A DNA stretch of 10,119 nt from Candidatus Omnitrophica bacterium UBA1562 (GTDB lineage Bacteria > Omnitrophota > Gorgyraeia > Gygaellales > Profunditerraquicolaceae), in the NCBI GenBank assembly GCA_002322525.1, contig DCOU01000105.1, positions 1 to 10,119 on the forward strand, given 5' to 3'. Position 1 is the stretch's first letter. Each line of letters starts with the position of its first letter. This document shows, piece by piece, positions 7,195-10,119 of the stretch. Under the pieces are notes generated by a model that saw nothing but the letters and a program-made list of their open reading frames with translations, was not told the DNA's origin and made no database searches. A program made the position numbers and the translations under genes.

Positions 7195-8709
7195 TTAAAT
7201 GTCAAAGTAGAGATAGAATTCATAAGGATGCGGACGCAGGCGCACGGGATCTATTTCTTTCTCCCTTTTATACTCAATCCAGACATCAATGACATCCTGG
7301 GTAAAGACATCTCCCTTTAAAAGAAACTTATGGTCTTTTTCCAAGTTAGCGAGAGATTCTTCCAGCGAACCAGGGACTGTAGGAACTTTTGCTGCTTCTT
7401 CAGCAGCCAATTCATAGGTATTCTTATCTAGAGGCTCGCCCGGCTCAATTTTATTCTGAATACCGTCGATTCCCGCCATAAGCATAGCCGCAAAAGCTAA
7501 ATAAGGATTGCAGGAATTATCCGGCGGCCTGAATTCAATACGTTTAGTTTTAGGATTCTCAGTATAAACCGGAATACGCACTGCTGCAGAACGATTGCGC
7601 TGTGAATAAGCCAAATTGACTGGTGCCTCATAACCCGGGACTAATCTCTTGTAGGAGTTTGTAGTAGGGGCGCAGAAGGCCATCAAGGTCGGCGCATGCT
7701 TCAATAATCCTCCAATATAATATTTGGCAGTTTGCGAAATGAGCGCATAACCCTTGGGGTCAAAAAAGATATTTTTGCCCCCCTTCCAAAGCGACTGGTG
7801 GGTATGCATCCCCGAACCATTATCGCCAAAGAGTGGTTTAGGCATAAAGGTTGCCACCATATTATTTTTCTTGGCGATATTTTTGACAATATATTTGTAC
7901 ATCAGACAATTATCTGCCATTTTCACCAAGGTACCAAACCGCATGTCAATCTCGCACTGTCCAGCAGTAGCCACTTCGTGATGATGCACCTCTATACCTA
8001 TACCTGCCTTAATCATTGCCAGAATTATCTTACTTCTCAAATCCTGCAAAGAATCGTGGGGCGGAACCGGAAAATAACCTTCTTTATAGCGGGGTTTATA
8101 ACCTAAGTTTGGCTTTTCATCTCTGCCAGAATTCCACTCGCCCTCTATGGAATCAATAAAGTAATAACTAGAATTTTCTGTCTGGTCAAAACGGATATCA
8201 TTAAAGATAAAGAATTCCATTTCCGGACCCCAGTAGCTGGTATCTGCAATACCCGTGCTTCTTAAATACTCAGCTGCCTTTTTTGCCACATAGCGTGGGT
8301 CACGGCTATAGGGCTTTTTGGTAAGAGGATCATAGATATCGCAAAGAATGCTTAGAGTCGGCACATCACAGGCTGGGTCAACTACAGCTGTAGTAGGGTC
8401 AAGCATCAAAATCATATCTGATTCCTGAATCTTCTGAAATCCTCTGATAGAGGAACCATCAAAACCAATGCCTTCTACCCAAATGTTTTTCACCGGATCA
8501 TCGATCTCGGATAATTCAGTAGCGGGAATTGAAAAATGCTGCCATAGACCCGGTAGGTCATTAAATTTCAAATCCACTATCTCAATATTATTTTCCTTGA
8601 TGAGCTGAGTTACTTTTTGAATGTCTTGCTGGTTAACCTGTCCATTCCAACGTAGTGTTACCCTGTCTCTTTCTACTTTGCCTAATTTTTTAGTTGCTTT
8701 CTTTACCAT
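7195..8709 (-). CDS. glnA: Glutamine synthetase, type I
   Basis: Makes glutamine from glutamate, ammonia and ATP; cytoplasmic dodecamer in this family. Motifs in order: the active-site aspartate loop GFDGSSIRGF (82-91), metal-binding EMEFF (163-167), the EVHHHEVATAGQCEID stretch (240-255), ATP/metal-site NGSGMHTHQS (297-306), YKRLVPGYEAP (353-363) with the flap Glu361, RNRSAAVRIP (371-380), and EFRPPDNSCNPYL (392-404). Tyr432 in DKNTYEL aligns with the adenylylation tyrosine of beta-type GSI (DKNLYDLP), so AMP modification is possible; no glnE is in the window. At 504 residues it is about 30 longer than usual. The extra part is a basic N-terminal stretch (MVKKATKKLGK...) before the normal beginning near residue 30. 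The long start is supported by a strong AAAGGAGG site 9 bases upstream, and there is no internal Met until residue 99. The end lies 8 bases before the amidotransferase. Confidence 0.97.
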   Translation of the reverse strand: MVKKATKKLGKVERDRVTLRWNGQVNQQDIQKVTQLIKENNIEIVDLKFNDLPGLWQHFSIPATELSEIDDPVKNIWVEGIGFDGSSIRGFQKIQESDMILMLDPTTAVVDPACDVPTLSILCDIYDPLTKKPYSRDPRYVAKKAAEYLRSTGIADTSYWGPEMEFFIFNDIRFDQTENSSYYFIDSIEGEWNSGRDEKPNLGYKPRYKEGYFPVPPHDSLQDLRSKIILAMIKAGIGIEVHHHEVATAGQCEIDMRFGTLVKMADNCLMYKYIVKNIAKKNNMVATFMPKPLFGDNGSGMHTHQSLWKGGKNIFFDPKGYALISQTAKYYIGGLLKHAPTLMAFCAPTTNSYKRLVPGYEAPVNLAYSQRNRSAAVRIPVYTENPKTKRIEFRPPDNSCNPYLAFAAMLMAGIDGIQNKIEPGEPLDKNTYELAAEEAAKVPTVPGSLEESLANLEKDHKFLLKGDVFTQDVIDVWIEYKREKEIDPVRLRPHPYEFYLYFDI

Positions 8710-8718
8710 TGTCTTTAA

Positions 8719-8726
8719 CCTCCTTT
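8719..8726 (-). promoter_or_regulatory. Strong glnA ribosome binding site overlapping the orf86 stop
   Basis: AAAGGAGG on the minus strand, 9 bases before the glnA ATG (8709). The TAA stop of the upstream small gene (8727-8725) overlaps its first two bases. A ribosome terminating on the small gene therefore sits on the glnA start region, the usual geometry of translational coupling. The site also fixes the N-terminally extended glnA start. Confidence 0.75.
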
Positions 8727-8985
8727 AAAAAGAAACACAGTATCGTTTAAGATAATCCAAATAATGCCGCAAAAGATGAAACTTTTCTCTTAGTTCCTGT
8801 GAATTATGGTTGAGTTCCCATTCTACCTCTGTATCTTCTAAAGCCTTTAATGCATCAATCAACACACTTTTTATTACTAATTTAAAACAATCAAATTTAC
8901 TTAAACCTTTAGCATCAGCCTCCTTGCAAATGTCATCAATAACTTTGTTAAGCCATGCTTCATCTTCCTTTCTGAGCTTAGCCAT
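8725..8985 (-). CDS. Unrecognised 86-residue protein between PII and glnA
   Basis: I do not recognise this family. The protein is soluble and highly charged, with no signal peptide or membrane segment. It reads as three amphipathic helices: about 6-26 (KEDEAWLNKVIDDICKEA), 30-51 (KFDCFKLVIKSVLIDALKAL) and 62-82 (SQELREKFHLLRHYLDYLKR). Cysteines at 20, 33 and 83 have no metal-binding spacing. The ATG has an AAGG 8 bases upstream (8997-8994), a moderate ribosome site. Evidence that it is real: it fills the space before glnA exactly, its stop overlaps the glnA Shine-Dalgarno, and it begins just after a terminator-like hairpin. Position suggests a role with glutamine synthetase or PII, such as a small modulator, but nothing in the sequence proves it. 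It does not resemble the cyanobacterial GS inactivating factors as I know them. Confidence 0.7.
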   Translation of the reverse strand: MAKLRKEDEAWLNKVIDDICKEADAKGLSKFDCFKLVIKSVLIDALKALEDTEVEWELNHNSQELREKFHLLRHYLDYLKRYCVSF

Positions 8986-9005
8986 CTTCAGGACCTTGTA
9001 GGGAT

Positions 9006-9060
9006 AAAATAAAAAAAGCGCTCCTTTTTGGTCGTTTTTCTTTGACCATCATGAACGCCT
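9006..9060 (-). terminator. Terminator or attenuator hairpin between PII and orf86
   Basis: Read on the minus strand, AGGCGTTC (9060-9053) pairs with GAGCGCTT (9023-9016) in 8 pairs including two G-U. Inside, TGGTC pairs with GACCA over a 10-base loop. Seven T (9017-9011), one A and four T follow. This is a plausible intrinsic terminator for amtB-PII transcripts. The U-run ends about 20 bases before the orf86 start, leaving no room for a promoter after it. So either transcription reads through to glnA or the hairpin acts as a leader attenuator. Confidence 0.6.
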
Positions 9061-9077
9061 ATGTTCTTACTTTATTT

Positions 9078-9102
9078 TGCCTAATTCGGCACTACAATGT
9101 GC
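9078..9102 (-). other. Two mutually exclusive short hairpins upstream of the terminator
   Basis: In the leader between PII and orf86, GCAC (9102-9099) can pair with GTGC (9092-9089), and TGCC (9091-9088) can pair with GGCA (9081-9078), each with a 6-base loop. The two share bases 9089-9091, so only one can form. The stems are only 4 bp, so this may be chance, but the switch-like arrangement sits just upstream of a terminator-like hairpin. The rest of the gap 8986-9157 shows no gene. Confidence 0.2.
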
Positions 9103-9157
9103 TTATGTTTTAGCCATCTACTTCTACAAGTAAAAAATCACATGTTTTGGTAACCCC

Positions 9158-9496
9158 CTATAATGCCTCCTCGCCTTTTTCTCCAGTTCTAATTCGTATG
9201 GCATCTTCTATACTAGAAATGAAAATCTTGCCGTCTCCGATTTCACCAGTTTTGGCACTGTCAATTATAGTTTTGGTGATGCGCTCTAAATCTTGGTCTT
9301 TTACGATTACTTCTATTTTTATCTTTGGCAATAGCTCTACTTTGTATTTCTCGCCGCGCCACTGCTGAACTACGCCTTTCTGTTTTCCGTGGCCTTCGAT
9401 TTCACTGATCATTAAACCTCCGCATCCGGCTTTTTCCAAGGCGCTGCGTACTGCCTCTAGTTTCTCCGGTCGGATAATTGCCTCGATTTTTTTCAT
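9158..9496 (-). CDS. glnK: Nitrogen regulatory protein PII (GlnK/GlnB)
   Basis: Trimeric PII signal protein of 112 residues, the family's usual size. It binds ATP/ADP and 2-oxoglutarate and controls partners such as AmtB through its T-loop. Numbering from the start chosen here coincides with E. coli: T-loop GHGKQKGVVQQWRGEKYKV at 36-54 with Gln39 (2-oxoglutarate/Mg site), Trp46 where E. coli has Tyr, and the uridylylation tyrosine Tyr51 retained. The B-loop TGEIGDGK is at 83-90, and Arg101 and Arg103 at the C-loop nucleotide site are present. A second ATG three bases upstream (9499) lies only 2 bases after the GGAGG site; 9496 has 5-base spacing and is preferred. It follows amtB by about 30 bases, so a GlnK-type role gating AmtB is likely. 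The order amtB then PII reverses the common glnK-amtB order. GlnB versus GlnK cannot be settled by sequence alone. Confidence 0.95.
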   Translation of the reverse strand: MKKIEAIIRPEKLEAVRSALEKAGCGGLMISEIEGHGKQKGVVQQWRGEKYKVELLPKIKIEVIVKDQDLERITKTIIDSAKTGEIGDGKIFISSIEDAIRIRTGEKGEEAL

Positions 9497-9501
9497 CATA
9501 A

Positions 9502-9506
9502 CCTCC
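9502..9506 (-). promoter_or_regulatory. PII ribosome binding site
   Basis: GGAGG on the minus strand (9506-9502) in the short amtB-PII gap. It is 2 bases from the first ATG and 5 bases from the second, which favours the second as the start and gives a 112-residue PII with standard numbering. Confidence 0.6.
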
Positions 9507-9526
9507 GCTTTATAAATTTCTTAATT

Positions 9527-10119
9527 TTATTCCTCATCTTTAACCCCTAAAAAAGAATAAGCGGGCTTTCTGCTTAAAAACTCAGGATAAGCAACATTCC
9601 CATGCTCGCCGATATCCAGGCCTTCAATTTCCTCTTGTAGGCTAACCCGGATGCCCATAGTTGCTTTAAGGATTGCCCAAGTAATCAAGGAAATAATAAA
9701 GGTATACGCTGCTACGCTAATCACGCCGGTAAGCTGTGCCATGAATAATTTTGTGCCGCCGCCAAAGAATATACCGTTACCAGTAGCAACACCAGCAATT
9801 TTGTCCTGAGCAAACAGCCCTACGCAAAGCGTCCCAAAAACACCGTTGACTAAATGCACTGACAAGGCTCCAACCGGGTCATCGATCTTTATCCTGTCAA
9901 ACATGATTACAGCCAAAACAACCAATACGCCGGCAATCAAACCAATGATAATAGAGCTTGCCACGCTTACAAATGCGCAAGGTGCGGTAATTGCTACCAG
10001 GCCAGCTAAGCAGCCGTTTAAAGTCATGCCTAAGTCAGGTTTACCAAGTATGATCCAAGAGATAATGGTTGAACTCATAATAGCTGCTGCAGCTGCAGTA
10101 TTAGTAGTTATTGCAATAT
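9527..10119 (-). CDS. amtB: Ammonium transporter AmtB, C-terminal half (partial)
   Basis: Inner-membrane ammonium channel of the Amt/Rh family. The frame is open to the right edge, with first complete codon 10117-10115, so 196 residues are visible, about half of a normal Amt; the ATG at 10078 is internal, not the start. The beginning NTAAAAAIMSSTIISW is the alanine-rich helix typical of the middle of Amt proteins. In visible numbering, DDPVGALSVHLVNGVFGT (79-96) carries His88, the equivalent of pore His318 of E. coli; the partner His168 region is outside the window. Hydrophobic segments at about 53-73, 85-103 and 123-153 are the last membrane helices. The cytoplasmic tail has the conserved GLDIGEHG (166-173), the part contacted by PII. 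The stop is about 30 bases before the PII start. No frameshift is seen. Confidence 0.93.
   Translation of the reverse strand, partial: IAITTNTAAAAAIMSSTIISWIILGKPDLGMTLNGCLAGLVAITAPCAFVSVASSIIIGLIAGVLVVLAVIMFDRIKIDDPVGALSVHLVNGVFGTLCVGLFAQDKIAGVATGNGIFFGGGTKLFMAQLTGVISVAAYTFIISLITWAILKATMGIRVSLQEEIEGLDIGEHGNVAYPEFLSRKPAYSFLGVKDEE

Noticed and set aside
7732..8106. Plus-strand open frame of 124 codons inside glnA
   Set aside because: Antisense to conserved glutamine synthetase motifs, with no family features. Shadow.
9069..9097. Sigma70 promoter TTGTAG-17-TAAAGT on the minus strand before orf86
   Set aside because: Only 3/6 and 4/6 matches, and the transcript would start at the foot of the terminator hairpin. 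Too weak to list as a feature.
9099..9116. Sigma54-like promoter upstream of orf86-glnA (TGGC ... AAGC on the minus strand)
   Set aside because: GG and GC are separated by 11 bases instead of the strict 10, and the TTGCW box is absent.

Overview
All eight genes lie on the minus strand and form one nitrogen-assimilation cluster. In transcription order (right to left) they are: amtB ammonium channel (upstream end cut off by the window), PII regulator (glnK/glnB), an unrecognised 86-residue protein, glnA glutamine synthetase type I, a class I glutamine amidotransferase, a 77-residue stand-alone Fis-type helix-turn-helix protein, gltB and gltD (large and small subunits of NADPH glutamate synthase). 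No plus-strand gene is convincing. No tRNA, rRNA, CRISPR or insertion sequence was seen.

Layout. Positions 1-216 follow gltD. They hold a leftward sigma70-like promoter for a gene beyond the window, and a cluster of five alternating 10-base units (CCCCGTTAGA and its complement) that fold into several competing hairpins. The last unit runs into gltD and supplies its stop codon. From 217 to 8985 the genes are packed with overlaps or short gaps: gltB/gltD overlap by 8 bases, the HTH gene ends 2 bases before the preferred gltB start, glnA and the amidotransferase are 8 bases apart, and the orf86 stop lies inside the glnA Shine-Dalgarno. The only sizeable internal gap is 8986-9157, between PII and orf86. 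It carries a terminator-like hairpin with a U-run directly in front of orf86. From 9158 to the right edge lie the PII gene and the C-terminal half of amtB.

How it works together. AmtB conducts ammonium in, and PII gates AmtB and senses ATP/ADP, 2-oxoglutarate and possibly glutamine status. GlnA makes glutamine, and GltBD turns glutamine plus 2-oxoglutarate into two glutamates, so the GS/GOGAT cycle is complete. The amidotransferase presumably acts on glutamine or a gamma-glutamyl compound. The HTH protein looks like the DNA-binding end of an NtrC-type regulator without its other domains and may be the local regulator. orf86 is translationally coupled to glnA and could be a modulator of it (inference only).

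Organism. The DNA is moderately AT-rich (about 40% GC by eye), with Shine-Dalgarno-led, tightly packed genes and a bacterial-type GOGAT. The combination suggests an uncultured Gram-negative-type bacterium. Omnitrophota or a relative is my guess from general resemblance, with low confidence, because the window has no phylogenetic marker.
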